Assembly (NCBI GenBank): GCA_963730585.1
Contig: CAVSSL010000010.1
Coordinates: 62,001-126,000, forward strand
Length of the DNA stretch: 64,000 nt
Direction: 5' to 3'
Source: Pedococcus_A sp963730585
GTDB lineage: Bacteria > Actinomycetota > Actinomycetes > Actinomycetales > Dermatophilaceae
Shown here: in pieces, positions 34,672 through 43,655 of the stretch
How the letters are laid out: every line of letters starts with the position of its first letter
Numbering within the stretch: position 1 is the first letter of the stretch
Program-made: the position numbers and the translations under genes
Notes under the pieces: model-generated
Seen by the model: only the letters and a program-made list of their open reading frames with translations
The model's database searches: none
Told to the model about the DNA's origin: nothing

Positions 34672-36852
34672 GTGATCCGCCGTGCCCTCCCCCTGCTCGC
34701 CGGCCTCCTGACCCTGCTCGGCACCGTGCTCGGCGTGGCGGCGCCGGCCTCGGCGGTCCCGGCGGCCTCCGCGGCGGACGACCCCACCCCGGTCATCCTC
34801 ATCGGCACCGGCGGCATCACGTGGACCGACGTCTCGGCCCAGGACACCCCCGCCCTGTGGTCGTTCCTGCGCGACGGCTCGAGCGCGGCCCTGTCGGTGC
34901 GCTCGGTCTTCACCAACACCTGCCCGATCGACGGGTGGCTCAGCCTCTCCGCGGGATCCCGTGCCGCGGCCGCGGGCCCGGGCAAGAAGGGTGAGCGCAG
35001 CAAGACCGACCCGTGCCCACCGGTCCCCACGGTCGACAGCGGCGCCGTGCCCGGCTGGAACAACTACGTGCGCGCGGCCCGGGCCAAGAAGTTCGACTCC
35101 ACACCGGGCCTGCTCGGCGAGCACCTCGCCAGCAACGGCACCTGCGTGCAGGCGGTCGGTCCCGGAGCCGGCGTGGGTGCGGCCCTCACCAGCGGGGCAG
35201 TGCCCCGGTATGCCGCGTTCGCGCCGGAGTCGCTGACCGGCGCCCTCGCGAGCTGCCCGGTCACGCTGGTCGACGTGGGTGCCGTGCGGGACCCGCAGGA
35301 GGTGGCCGAGGGCGAGAAGGCGCCGGCCACCAGCCGGGCCGAGCAGGTGAAGGCCGTCGACGCCCGCATCCAGCAGGTGCTCGAGGCCGCTCCCGGCGGG
35401 GCCGACGTCGTCGTGGCGAGCCTGTCGGACGCCGGCGCCCAGGAGCGGCTGCGGCTGGTGGCCGCGAAGGGGCCGCACTACGGCAGCGGGACGTTGAAGT
35501 CGGCCTCCACCCGCCAGACCGGGCTGGTGCAGGCCCCCGACCTGACGGCGACCCTGATCAGCGCCGCCGGCGTCGACCTGCCCCGCGAGCTCGGCGGCAA
35601 ACCGCTGCACCGCGTCCCCGCCGACAGCAACGCCGAGTCCGCCGCCCGCGAGCGGCTGCGCGCCCTCGTCGACTACGACCAGGCCTCGCACGAGGTGCAC
35701 TCCCTCGTGCCGCCGTTCTTCAACGCGGTCGTCTACACCCAGCTGGCGATCTACGCGCTGGTGCTGCTGGTCTGGAAGCGCGACTTCGGCTCACCCGACA
35801 CCCGCACCCGCCTGCTGCGCATCGTGCGCCGCGTCGGCGTCGTGGCGGCCACGGTGCCGGCGGCGACCTTCCTCGCCAACCTGCTGCCGTGGTGGCGCTT
35901 CCCCCTGCCGATGCTGGCCGTGGTCGCCAGCGTGGCGCTCTTCGTGACCGCCATCTCCACCATCGCCCTGCTCGGGCCGTGGGGCCGCTCCCTGCTCGGG
36001 CCCATGGCCGCGGTCTCGGTGGCGACCATGCTCGTGCTCGCCCTCGACGTCATGACCGGGGCCCGGCTCCAGCTGTCGTCGCTCATGGGCCTCCAGCCGG
36101 TCGTCGGCGGCCGCTACTACGGGATGGGCAACACGACGTTCGCCCTCTTCGCGACCGCGACGATCCTGCTGTGCATCGCGGTCTCCGACCACTTCGTCAG
36201 GGCGCGTCAGCAGGTGCTGGCCGCGGTCGCCGTCTCTGCCATCGGCCTGGGCGCGACGTTCGTCGACGGCGCGCCCTTCTGGGGCGCCGACGGTGGCGGC
36301 CCGCCCGCCCTGCTGCCCGGCCTTGCCTACCTCGTGCTGTCGATCCTCGGCGTGCGGATGACCTGGAAGCGGGGAGCGATCATCGGCGGCGTCACGGCCG
36401 GCCTGTTCCTGCTCGTCGCCTTCCTCGACAGCCTGCGCGCGCCGGAGAGCCAGTCGCACCTCGGCCGGTTCTTCGACTCGATCCTGAACGGCGGGGCGAT
36501 GGACATCATCGTCCGCAAGGGCCAGCAGAACCTCGCGATCCTGTTCGGCAACTACCGCCTGGCCCTGCTGGTGCCGGTCGCGCTGGTGTTCGTCATCTAC
36601 GTGCTGGCCCGGCCCACCTCGTGGGGCTCGCGGGCCCTGCAGCGCTCCTTCGACAACGCGCCGACCCTGCGCGCCGGCCTCATCGCGCTGCTCGTCACGC
36701 TCACGATCGGCTTCCTCATCAACGACTCCGGCGTCGCCATCCCCGCGAACGGGGCGCTCATCGCCGTGCCGCTGATCATCACCGTGGCGGTGGGGACGCT
36801 GCTGGACGAGGCTCGGCTGACCGGCGCGACCCGCGCGTCCAGGCGTAGGTGA
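34672..36852 (+). CDS. secreted phosphatase-like domain plus polytopic membrane protein
   Basis: A 726-residue protein starting at GTG 34672. A signal segment ends near APASAVPAASAA. Residues 40-350 form an exported domain reminiscent of the alkaline-phosphatase/sulfatase fold (PVILIGTGGITWTDVSAQDT, TSRAEQVKAVDARIQQVL, ADVVVASLSDAG), but the nucleophile Ser/Thr and full metal set are not evident. About ten helices follow, with VVGGRYYGMGNTTFALFATA and WGADGGGPPALLPG as the most conserved-looking loops. I know of no function; such proteins sit among envelope glycosyltransferase genes, as here. Its 3' end overlaps the opposite gene by 74 bp. Confidence 0.78.
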   Translation: MIRRALPLLAGLLTLLGTVLGVAAPASAVPAASAADDPTPVILIGTGGITWTDVSAQDTPALWSFLRDGSSAALSVRSVFTNTCPIDGWLSLSAGSRAAAAGPGKKGERSKTDPCPPVPTVDSGAVPGWNNYVRAARAKKFDSTPGLLGEHLASNGTCVQAVGPGAGVGAALTSGAVPRYAAFAPESLTGALASCPVTLVDVGAVRDPQEVAEGEKAPATSRAEQVKAVDARIQQVLEAAPGGADVVVASLSDAGAQERLRLVAAKGPHYGSGTLKSASTRQTGLVQAPDLTATLISAAGVDLPRELGGKPLHRVPADSNAESAARERLRALVDYDQASHEVHSLVPPFFNAVVYTQLAIYALVLLVWKRDFGSPDTRTRLLRIVRRVGVVAATVPAATFLANLLPWWRFPLPMLAVVASVALFVTAISTIALLGPWGRSLLGPMAAVSVATMLVLALDVMTGARLQLSSLMGLQPVVGGRYYGMGNTTFALFATATILLCIAVSDHFVRARQQVLAAVAVSAIGLGATFVDGAPFWGADGGGPPALLPGLAYLVLSILGVRMTWKRGAIIGGVTAGLFLLVAFLDSLRAPESQSHLGRFFDSILNGGAMDIIVRKGQQNLAILFGNYRLALLVPVALVFVIYVLARPTSWGSRALQRSFDNAPTLRAGLIALLVTLTIGFLINDSGVAIPANGALIAVPLIITVAVGTLLDEARLTGATRASRRR

Positions 36853-38293
36853 GCCCGGCCCAGACCAGCAGCACGGCATACGGCGCCACCCGCCGCCGCA
36901 CCGCGAGGGTGACGTCCTCGACCGTCGGGGTCATGGCCACCACCCGGCCGGGCACGTAGGCGACCGCCATCACCGCCAGCCTGGTCAGGAGCAGGTAGTC
37001 GAGGACGCCAGCGGCGAGCACCGGCAGGGTGGCCCAGGTGAGCTGGTCGTACCACGGCAGCGAGTAGGGGGCCGAGAGGGCGTACGCGGTCGAGAGCACG
37101 AAGGCCCAGCGGACTCCCGCCCCCGTCACCGTCGCCGGAGCCGCGTCGACGGTGAGCCGCCAGAGCAGCACGACGAAGCCCGCGAAGAGCACCGTGGCCG
37201 CGGCGAAGACGAGGTTGCGCACCGTCGGCGAGGGCAGCGGCCCGGTCAGCACCTCGACCACGAGTCGCCACGGGGTGGCCAGCGAGACCGAGCGCCGGGC
37301 CCGGCCCAGCTGGTCGAAGACGTGCGGGCCGGCCCACAGGTGCAGGGGCACGACGACGGCCAGGGCTGCCCCGGCATACGCGACGACGCGGCGCACGAGC
37401 CGGGTGCGGTCGTGCTGCAGCCACGCCAGCAGGATCGCCAGCCCCACCACCCCGTAGGTGATCTTGGTGCTGACGGCGAGCCCGCTGAGCACCCCCGCGA
37501 GCCACGGGGTCCGCGCCGCGGCCACCAGCGCCGCCAGGGCCAGCGCCGCGGCCACGACGTCGAGGTGCGCGCCCAGCACACCCACGCCGAAGACCAGGGG
37601 GTTCGCGGTCCAGAGCGTGTCGACCCGCACCGGGTCGGAGGCCGCGCGCAGCAGCAGCCAGCGCACCGCCAGCCACGCCACGACCGTGACGACCTGCCAG
37701 GCCCACACGGTCTGGCGCATGCTGTCGCCGCCCACCAGCGAGGTGAGCTGGTGCAGCAGGGTCGCGAACGGCCCGTAGACGCTGACCGTCTCGGTCCAGG
37801 GCGGCTCGACGGCGCTGGTCACCGGGTCCGCGCCGCCGGCCCACGCCTCGGGCGGCACGAGGTAGGGGTCGCCACCCTGCGCCGCGATGCGGCCGTAGGC
37901 GGCGTAGTTGGTGTGGTCGGCCGACCCGAACGGCCCGGTCAAGAGGGCTGCGACGGCCAGCCCGAGCGGCCAGCGCCACGACCACGCGCGAGCCGGCGGA
38001 CGCCACAGCGCGAGGGCGACGCCTGCGGCGCCGAGCAGGTATGCCGCCCACAACAGGGCGGTGACCACGGCCGAGGACGGTGCCCAGGGCAGCTCACCGG
38101 GCGCCCAGCCGCGGGAACCGAGCGGGGGCTTGGCGGCGCTCGGCCCGAACAGCCCGACGGCGAGGAGCACCGCGAACGAGACACCGAGCAGGACCCTCCC
38201 CGCCACCTTTCCCCCGGTCGAGGTGTCACCGCCCGAGTTTCGTCGGCGTGTATACCTCGACCCGGGTGGGGTGGCGGCCCCGGCTGCCTCCAT
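36779..38293 (-). CDS. polyprenol-phosphate-dependent glycosyltransferase, polytopic
   Basis: A 504-residue integral membrane protein with about twelve helices, of the GT87/mannosyltransferase type. After the second helix is the loop FGSADHTNYAAYGRIAAQGG, with acidic residues suited to catalysis, and LSGLAVSTKITYGVVGLA recalls the GT87 core. The start ATG shares a base with the stop of the GT2 gene (TGATG). The pair resembles a dolichol-phosphate-mannose synthase with its user. The last 24 codons overlap the plus-strand gene antisense. Confidence 0.78.
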   Translation of the reverse strand: MEAAGAATPPGSRYTRRRNSGGDTSTGGKVAGRVLLGVSFAVLLAVGLFGPSAAKPPLGSRGWAPGELPWAPSSAVVTALLWAAYLLGAAGVALALWRPPARAWSWRWPLGLAVAALLTGPFGSADHTNYAAYGRIAAQGGDPYLVPPEAWAGGADPVTSAVEPPWTETVSVYGPFATLLHQLTSLVGGDSMRQTVWAWQVVTVVAWLAVRWLLLRAASDPVRVDTLWTANPLVFGVGVLGAHLDVVAAALALAALVAAARTPWLAGVLSGLAVSTKITYGVVGLAILLAWLQHDRTRLVRRVVAYAGAALAVVVPLHLWAGPHVFDQLGRARRSVSLATPWRLVVEVLTGPLPSPTVRNLVFAAATVLFAGFVVLLWRLTVDAAPATVTGAGVRWAFVLSTAYALSAPYSLPWYDQLTWATLPVLAAGVLDYLLLTRLAVMAVAYVPGRVVAMTPTVEDVTLAVRRRVAPYAVLLVWAGLTYAWTRGSRRSAEPRPAASPPPR

Positions 38294-39054
38294 CAGCGTC
38301 CGATGCGGCGGCGAAGCCTGCGCAGTCCGAGGGCGAGCGCCACGTCGCGGTACTGCCGGGCGCGGTGGAGCTGGCCGCGCCAGTCGGACCCGCTGACCCG
38401 GTGGTGCAGCTCGCAGGGCACCTCGACCACCCGCAGGCCGGCCAGCAGCACGTCGACGGTCAGCCCGACCTCGACCCCCCAGCCGCGGGCCAGCGGGGTG
38501 GCGGCGTCGAAGGCCTCCCGCGAGAGGCACCGCATGCCCGAGAGCGGCTGCACCGCCCGGAAGCCGGTGAGGTGCTCGATGCCGCCCCGGGCCAGGCGCA
38601 CCACGAAGCCGCGCCCCCCACCGGCCGTCTTCTGCGGGGGCAGGGTCGCGATCGTCATGTCCGCGCGCCCCTCGACCACCGGCGGCACCAGCACGCCGAG
38701 GTTCGCCGCCGAGGCCTCGAGGTCCCCGTCGACGAACAGCAGGGGGCGGGCCACCGCGGGGTGGTCCGCCTCGCCGCCGTCGCCTGCGCCGCCGGACCGG
38801 GCCTCCTGCTGCTCGCGGAGGGCGACATGGGCCGCCCCGGTCGTCATGGCCGCGGCCTTGCCCCGGTTGCGGGCGTGGCGCACCACCTCGGCGCCCGCCT
38901 CACGGGCGAGGGTGGCCGTGGCGTCGGAGCTGCCGTCGTCGACGACCACGACCAGGTCGACACCCTCGATGTCGCGGACCGCACGCACGGTGGCGGCGAT
39001 CCGGTCGGCCTCGTCCTTGGCGGGGATGACGGCGGCGACGGGCGTGGGGCTCAT
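38293..39054 (-). CDS. family 2 glycosyltransferase
   Basis: A 253-residue GT-A glycosyltransferase. The donor-binding motif is VVVVDDGSSDATATLA, and the metal-binding DxD is LLFVDGDLEA. A glycine-rich insert of about 18 residues (EARSGGAGDGGEAD) separates them. No membrane helices, so it is likely a cytoplasmic polyprenyl-phosphate or glycolipid glycosyltransferase. Coupled to the membrane transferase gene. Confidence 0.85.
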   Translation of the reverse strand: MSPTPVAAVIPAKDEADRIAATVRAVRDIEGVDLVVVVDDGSSDATATLAREAGAEVVRHARNRGKAAAMTTGAAHVALREQQEARSGGAGDGGEADHPAVARPLLFVDGDLEASAANLGVLVPPVVEGRADMTIATLPPQKTAGGGRGFVVRLARGGIEHLTGFRAVQPLSGMRCLSREAFDAATPLARGWGVEVGLTVDVLLAGLRVVEVPCELHHRVSGSDWRGQLHRARQYRDVALALGLRRLRRRIGR

Positions 39055-39103
39055 GGGCGCAAGCCTCTCGGGGACCGGGGGCGGCCGGCGGCGCGACGCG
39101 CCG

Positions 39104-40003
39104 TCAGCGCAGGGTCACCTGCCGGCTGAGCAGCCCCGAGCGGGCCCGGCGCTCCTCGGCGGTGAGGGACTCCTCGGAGCCGACGGCGGCGGCATACCGC
39201 TTGGCGAACGCGGCGAGCTCGTCCTCGTAGTCGGCCGCCTCCTTCTCGGGGTCGAGGTCCCACACCGGCACGAGCAGGCCGCAGGCACGGAAGGCGCCGA
39301 GCAGGCGGGTGCCCTCGCCGAGGGCGCTGTCGCCGGCCGCGTGGAGGCGGGCCAGCGCGTCGGTGGCGACGTCCTCGTCATCGGGGAGCACGAGCCGGAT
39401 GTGGGTGCGCTCACCGATGCGGACCCAGTAGGCCGACGGCACCGCGGACATCTTGGTGGTGGGCACGATCGACTCGTTGGCCCGCTCGAGCGAGGCCTTG
39501 CCCTCGGCGTCGAGCTCGCTGTCGCCGACCCAGAAGTCGAAGCCCTCGTGCACGGTCACGTCGAAGCCGGCCTGGGTGTCGAGGAGGTCCTGGAGGCGCG
39601 GGGTCTCGGCCGTGGCCTGCGGCACCGCGGCCACCGGGGTGCCCTGCTCGGCGGAGGCGGCGGCCAGCAGCGCGACGGCGAGGTCGCGGGAGGCGTCACC
39701 GGACGCCGAGCCCGACTGGGTGCCGATGAAGACGCTGCCGTCGGCGCGGTGGAGCCCCGGCCAGGCCAGCGGCAGCACGGTCGCGACGGTGACCTCGTCC
39801 GGAGCGCCCTCGGGCGCGGTGCCCTTGGCGAAACGGACGGTGGCCGTTGCGGCGGGGAGGATCTCGCGCATCGCGACCCAGTCGGTCTCGTTCGGCAGGC
39901 CCTCGAAGGGGCGTGCGACGAACGGAGCCGGCTCGACCCGGGCGGGACGGCTGGACTGGTCTGCGGAGGCGCCGGACTTGCGGCGGCGAGATGCCTTACC
40001 CAT
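39104..40003 (-). CDS. DUF5926-like conserved protein
   Basis: A 299-residue soluble protein starting MGKASRRRKSG, a basic N-terminus seen in the actinobacterial DUF5926 family. Other stretches are GLPNETDWVAMREILPAATA and FDFWVGDSELDAEGKASLER. There is no recognisable active site and no SEC-C zinc motif in this copy. It sits between an anti-sigma-like ATPase and glycosyltransferase genes on the same strand. The family assignment is from memory. Confidence 0.7.
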   Translation of the reverse strand: MGKASRRRKSGASADQSSRPARVEPAPFVARPFEGLPNETDWVAMREILPAATATVRFAKGTAPEGAPDEVTVATVLPLAWPGLHRADGSVFIGTQSGSASGDASRDLAVALLAAASAEQGTPVAAVPQATAETPRLQDLLDTQAGFDVTVHEGFDFWVGDSELDAEGKASLERANESIVPTTKMSAVPSAYWVRIGERTHIRLVLPDDEDVATDALARLHAAGDSALGEGTRLLGAFRACGLLVPVWDLDPEKEAADYEDELAAFAKRYAAAVGSEESLTAEERRARSGLLSRQVTLR

Positions 40004-40074
40004 GGGGCAAACCCTAGTGCCCGGCGGCGGGCGGCCCGGTCAGCGGTGACGGCAGTGCCGGGTCTGCGGCGGGG

Positions 40075-40569
40075 TCAGCGGCTGCGGCGGCGGGACGGGC
40101 CGCCCAGGGAGGCCCACACGGTGTGGCCGTAGCGGTCCTGCGCCGCGCCCCACTCGTGCGCGAGGCTGCGCACGATGCGCAGGCCCCTGCCCGAGGGTGC
40201 CCAGACCGTGCGAGGCGCCGGGCGGGGAACGGTGTCGCCACCGCCGTCGGTCACCTCGACCTCGACGACGCCGGCCTTGACCTTCCAGTGGATGCGCAGG
40301 CTGCCGTCGCTCAAGGGGCGCGCGTGCCGGATCGCGTTGGAGACCAGCTCGGAGACGACGATCTCGGACTCGTCGACGGTGACCGCCGCGACGCCACGGC
40401 TGCGCAGGTCCTGCACCAGGGTGCGGCGCACGAGCGGGACGGACGAGGCGCTCCAGGGGACCCGGACCGTGCGGGCGGCGTCACCGGAGGACGCCGAAGG
40501 CTCCGGCCGCGCCTGCACGTGGGCAGGGGCCATCGTCGGAGCGGACCTCCCCTGCTTGCTCAAGCGCAT
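40075..40569 (-). CDS. anti-sigma-factor-like ATP-binding protein (HATPase)
   Basis: A 164-residue GHKL ATPase of the RsbW/SpoIIAB type. Box N is VVSELVSNAIRHARPL, the G1 box VTDGGGDTVP, and the G2 box PSGRGLRIVRSLAHEWG. Such proteins in actinobacteria phosphorylate anti-anti-sigma proteins or bind sigma factors; no partner gene adjoins. The N-terminal 35 residues are disordered. It follows the glycerophosphodiesterase gene by 29 bp. Confidence 0.85.
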   Translation of the reverse strand: MRLSKQGRSAPTMAPAHVQARPEPSASSGDAARTVRVPWSASSVPLVRRTLVQDLRSRGVAAVTVDESEIVVSELVSNAIRHARPLSDGSLRIHWKVKAGVVEVEVTDGGGDTVPRPAPRTVWAPSGRGLRIVRSLAHEWGAAQDRYGHTVWASLGGPSRRRSR

Positions 40570-40598
40570 ACCCCTACCTGTGTGGCTGTAGGAGGAGC

Positions 40599-41423
40599 CT
40601 ACCTAGTGACCTGTAGGGCGTCGATAACCAGATTGGGACGATTGCTGATGATTGCGTCGACACCGAGCTCGATGCAGAGCCGCACGTCCTCGGGCTCGTC
40701 GACCGTCCAGACGTAGACCTCGTGGCCCCGCGCGTGCTGGCGCTCGACGGTCTGGGGCCAGCGACGGACGATCTTGATGTCGAGCCCCGCCGTGTGGATG
40801 CCCCGCGGCAGCGACCCGTCGCGGAAGCGCAGCGGCACGACCTCCTGCATGAGGTAGACGGCGGGCACGTCGGGGCACAGCTGCCGCATCCGCTGCACCG
40901 CCAGCTGCGAGAACGACATCATCCGCACCCAGTGGTCGCCCGGCTGGCGCGGGGTGTCGAGCCCGAACTCCGCCAGCAGGCGGGCCAGCTGGCGCTCGAC
41001 CAGGCCGGCGTAGCGGGTCGGGTGCTTGGTCTCGATGGTCAGCCCGAGGGGGCGCTCGGATGCCGTGACCGCCGTGAGCAGCCGGCGCAGGGTGAGCAGC
41101 CGGTTGCGGTCGTGGTCGGGCACCTCGGTGTCGTCGGGGTGCCCCGCCTTCCACGACCCCCAGTCCAGGCCCTCGAGCTCGGCCAGCTCCAGGGTGGACA
41201 CGATGCCGCGACCGTTGGAGGTGCGGTTCACCCGCCGGTCGTGGACGCACACCAGGTGGGAGTCGGCGGTGAGGCGGACGTCGCACTCGAGGGCGTCGGC
41301 CCCCTCGTCGATGGCCCGCAGGTAGGCCGAGAGGGTGTGCTCGGGTTCGGCGCTGCTCGATCCCCGGTGGGCGATCACGAGGGGCCTGTGGCGCGTGGCT
41401 CCGTCATAGGGCACGGCGGACAT
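40599..41423 (-). CDS. glycerophosphodiester phosphodiesterase
   Basis: A 274-residue TIM-barrel enzyme that releases glycerol 3-phosphate from glycerophosphodiesters. Catalytic and metal motifs are IAHRGSSSAEPEHTLSAY, ALECDVRLTADSHLVCVHD and LTIETKHPTRY; the C-terminal VYVWTVDEPEDVRLCIELG is typical. No signal peptide, so cytoplasmic. ATG 41423 is chosen (MSAVPYDG). A second ATG 31 bases upstream has a GGAGGAG placed too close to serve it. Confidence 0.92.
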   Translation of the reverse strand: MSAVPYDGATRHRPLVIAHRGSSSAEPEHTLSAYLRAIDEGADALECDVRLTADSHLVCVHDRRVNRTSNGRGIVSTLELAELEGLDWGSWKAGHPDDTEVPDHDRNRLLTLRRLLTAVTASERPLGLTIETKHPTRYAGLVERQLARLLAEFGLDTPRQPGDHWVRMMSFSQLAVQRMRQLCPDVPAVYLMQEVVPLRFRDGSLPRGIHTAGLDIKIVRRWPQTVERQHARGHEVYVWTVDEPEDVRLCIELGVDAIISNRPNLVIDALQVTR

Positions 41424-41451
41424 CGTGCCACCGTCGGGAGCCGGTTGCCGC

Positions 41452-41486
41452 ATCTCCTCCGGAACTTTGCCCCGATCTCCTCCGGA
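41452..41486. repeat. 12-bp direct repeat upstream of the phosphodiesterase gene
   Basis: ATCTCCTCCGGA occurs at 41452-41463 and again at 41475-41486, a spacing of 23 bases, just upstream of the minus-strand phosphodiesterase start. On that strand it reads TCCGGAGGAGAT, which includes a ribosome-site-like GGAGGAG. It may be a tandem regulator site or a duplicated translation signal. Confidence 0.4.
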
Positions 41487-41557
41487 TGGCCGATGCTCAG
41501 TCACCAGAACGTCACCACCTGGACATCCCCGGCACACGCCCGCCCGAGGGCGGGTGG

Positions 41558-42151
41558 TCAGCGGGCCGCTCCCGCCGGGGGCCGGGTGGGCGACGGTGCC
41601 CCCTCGCCCTCGGTGGAGGCCCGCTGGGGGTCGATGACGGAGGCGAGCAGGAAGATCCCGGCGAACACCAGCAGCGGCAGGACCACGACCCCGGTGGACC
41701 CGCCGAGGGCCGACCCGAGCGGCGGACCCTCACCGCCTCGACCGAACACGTTCGCCAGCACCGAGAGCACCGGGCCGGCCGCGATGAGGAGCAGCAGCTC
41801 GCCGCCACGTCGAGCGTTCCGCAGGCCCAACACGGCTGCGGGCACCGACAGCACCAGCGCCGCCATGGGCAGCATCGGGGCGTCCACGAGGTCCACGAAC
41901 ACCTCGGCCATGGCGTAGGCGAAGACCAGCACCACGCCCGCCAGGACCCAGCGCAGCGCGGCGTCCGGGCGAGTCCGGGCCGCCCACGTGAGCACCGCCA
42001 GCGGTACGACCATGGAGGCGAAGATGGCCACGCCACGCCACCCGCCCGGGTCCTCGAACGCGTAGCCGGCGGCGAACAGGATGCCGAACACCGCGAAGAC
42101 CGAGGTGAGGACGACTCCGACGATCCGCAGGACACGAGCCGTGTTCCGCAT
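41558..42151 (-). CDS. small polytopic membrane protein, unknown
   Basis: A 197-residue protein with six hydrophobic segments and a short proline-rich tail, starting MRNTARVLRIVGVVLTSVFA. The ATG follows AAAGAGGTGG at six bases. There are no catalytic motifs and I do not recognise the family. It is divergent from the sigma-factor gene with a 180-bp gap that holds an octamer at 42263. Confidence 0.75.
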   Translation of the reverse strand: MRNTARVLRIVGVVLTSVFAVFGILFAAGYAFEDPGGWRGVAIFASMVVPLAVLTWAARTRPDAALRWVLAGVVLVFAYAMAEVFVDLVDAPMLPMAALVLSVPAAVLGLRNARRGGELLLLIAAGPVLSVLANVFGRGGEGPPLGSALGGSTGVVVLPLLVFAGIFLLASVIDPQRASTEGEGAPSPTRPPAGAAR

Positions 42152-42333
42152 GGCAACCACCTCTTTCGGCCCTTCCAGCGTCGTCGTGTGCCGTGAAGGG
42201 ACGTCAGGGCCGAAGGGCCCGCACCGCGCGGCGGCGGCGCGGTGGGGCAGAGTGTGCGCGTGCGGCATACAGCACCTCACCGGGGCACGGTCGCCCTCGC
42301 AGGCCCTCACACGACGGCGGGCCGGGTCGTTCC

Positions 42334-42858
42334 ATGGGCGTGACGCTGCCTGCCTTCCAGACGCTCGTGGACGCCCACTGGCGCGACGTCGCCCGTCTCG
42401 CGCACGCCCTGGCCGGGCCCGTCGACGGCGACGACGTCGCCCAGCAGGCGTGGACGCAGGCGCTGGCGGCCTACCCCGGCCTCCAGTCGGCCCGGAACCT
42501 GCGCAGCTGGCTGCTGACCATCACCCACCGCTGCGCCATGGACGCCCACCGGGCGCGCGGGCGCCGGGCGGTGCCCACGGATGCCGTGACGGAGCTGGCC
42601 GAGCGGAGCGCGGTCGGGTGGGGCGGGACCGGGCTGGGCGGCGACGGTCGGGTGGCGGGCCCGGAGGCCGGGCTGCCCGACACCGACCTGTGGAAGCGGG
42701 TGGCCGACCTGCCCGAGCGGCAGCGGCAGGCCGTGGTGCTGAAGTACGTCGCCGACCTGGACCACACCGCGATCGCGGCGGCCCTGGCGACGACACCGAC
42801 GATGAGCCGGCGGCTGGTCAGCGATGGCCTGACCGCCCTGAGGAGGGAGCTGCTGTGA
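42334..42858 (+). CDS. ECF-type RNA polymerase sigma factor
   Basis: A 174-residue sigma-70 family protein with region 2 (LVDAHWRDVARLAHALAG, DDVAQQAWTQALAAYPGL, LRSWLLTITHRCAMDAHRA) and region 4 (ADLPERQRQAVVLKYVADLD, then a helix-turn-helix DHTAIAAALATTPTMSRRLV). A glycine-rich linker joins them. No anti-sigma gene adjoins; instead the stop overlaps ogt as GTGA. ATG 42334 is the first plausible start. Confidence 0.88.
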   Translation: MGVTLPAFQTLVDAHWRDVARLAHALAGPVDGDDVAQQAWTQALAAYPGLQSARNLRSWLLTITHRCAMDAHRARGRRAVPTDAVTELAERSAVGWGGTGLGGDGRVAGPEAGLPDTDLWKRVADLPERQRQAVVLKYVADLDHTAIAAALATTPTMSRRLVSDGLTALRRELL

Positions 42859-43451
42859 GCGAGCTCGAGGACCTGCTGGCGGGCTTCGCCCCGGAGGTGC
42901 ACCCGCCGGTGCTGCCGGCCAGTGACGTGTCATACGTCATCGAGGACACCGCCGTGGGCCGGATGCTCCTGGCCGCCGACGCCACCGGGGCGCTGGTGGC
43001 TTCGACCTTCGTGCCCGACGAGCGCTCGGAGTCAGCGCTGCTCGAGAGGCTGAGCCGGGCCATCTCCCCGCGCGTGCTGCGCCAGCCCCGCGAGCTCGAC
43101 GAGGCGCGCCGCGAGCTGGAGGCGTTCCTCAGCGGCCGCAGCCACCGCTTCACGCTGCGGACCGACCTGGCCCTGGCGAGCCCGTTCCAGAAGGTCGTGC
43201 TGCCCCGGCTGGCCGCCACGGTCGGCTACGGGCAGAAGGCGACCTATGGCGAGCTCGCCAAGGCGGTCGAGCGGCCCTCCGCGTCGCGGGCGGTGGGAGC
43301 GGCCCTCGGCGCCAACCCGCTGTGCGTCGTCCTCCCGTGCCACCGCGTGGTGGCCGCCTCCGGCGCCCTGACCGGGTATGCCGGTGGGCTGGCCGCCAAG
43401 CGCTACCTTCTTGACCTGGAGGCCCGGGAGACGACAGGTCCGGGTCGATGA
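42855..43451 (+). CDS. ogt: methylated-DNA--protein-cysteine methyltransferase
   Basis: Suicide DNA-repair protein that takes the alkyl group from O6-alkylguanine, 198 residues. The active site is CVVLPCHRVVAASGALTGYAG (the key part is PCHRV), preceded by VGYGQKATYGELA and RAVGAALGANP. The N-terminal domain has about 80 residues. GTG 42855 overlaps the sigma-factor stop, so both are made together, which ties the sigma factor to alkylation or general DNA stress. The gene symbol is by function. Confidence 0.93.
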   Translation: MSELEDLLAGFAPEVHPPVLPASDVSYVIEDTAVGRMLLAADATGALVASTFVPDERSESALLERLSRAISPRVLRQPRELDEARRELEAFLSGRSHRFTLRTDLALASPFQKVVLPRLAATVGYGQKATYGELAKAVERPSASRAVGAALGANPLCVVLPCHRVVAASGALTGYAGGLAAKRYLLDLEARETTGPGR

Positions 43452-43453
43452 CG

Positions 43454-43475
43454 GACGCTACGGCTGTCTAGCGTC
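43454..43475 (+). terminator. short hairpin after ogt
   Basis: GACGCTA / TAGCGTC, a perfect 7-bp stem with an eight-base loop, two bases after the ogt stop. No T-run follows. It is a possible terminator. Confidence 0.35.
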
Positions 43476-43634
43476 TTGGCAAGAGTGTCGTAGCGAACGG
43501 TCGACGACGGTGCCACGCAGTCAGGCCAGGCACTCCGGCCGCCCTGGCCTTCGTAACGCTGGAGGAGGCGTCGGCCCCTGAGGCACTCCGGGATTCGGCT
43601 GTGGATGACGCGGGTGCGTGTCGGTGCCACCGAC

Positions 43635-43655
43635 TACACTCGAACACATGTTCGA
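43635..43655 (+). promoter_or_regulatory. -10 element and perfect LexA (SOS) box over the start codon
   Basis: TCGAACACATGTTCGA (43640-43655) is exactly the actinobacterial SOS-box form TCGAAC-N4-GTTCGA and a near-perfect palindrome. The hexamer TACACT (43635-43640), a good -10 element, abuts it. The ATG at 43648 lies inside the box and eight bases after the -10, so the mRNA would be leaderless and LexA would sit on the start site. Confidence 0.88.

Noticed and set aside
37322..40132. 936-codon plus-strand frame opposite the glycosyltransferase and DUF5926 genes
   Set aside because: Low-complexity shadow of high-GC genes on the other strand; the opposite-strand proteins have clear families.
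40565..40615. CCTAC/GTAGG palindromes before the anti-sigma-like gene
   Set aside because: Short and irregular; no defined regulator motif could be assigned.
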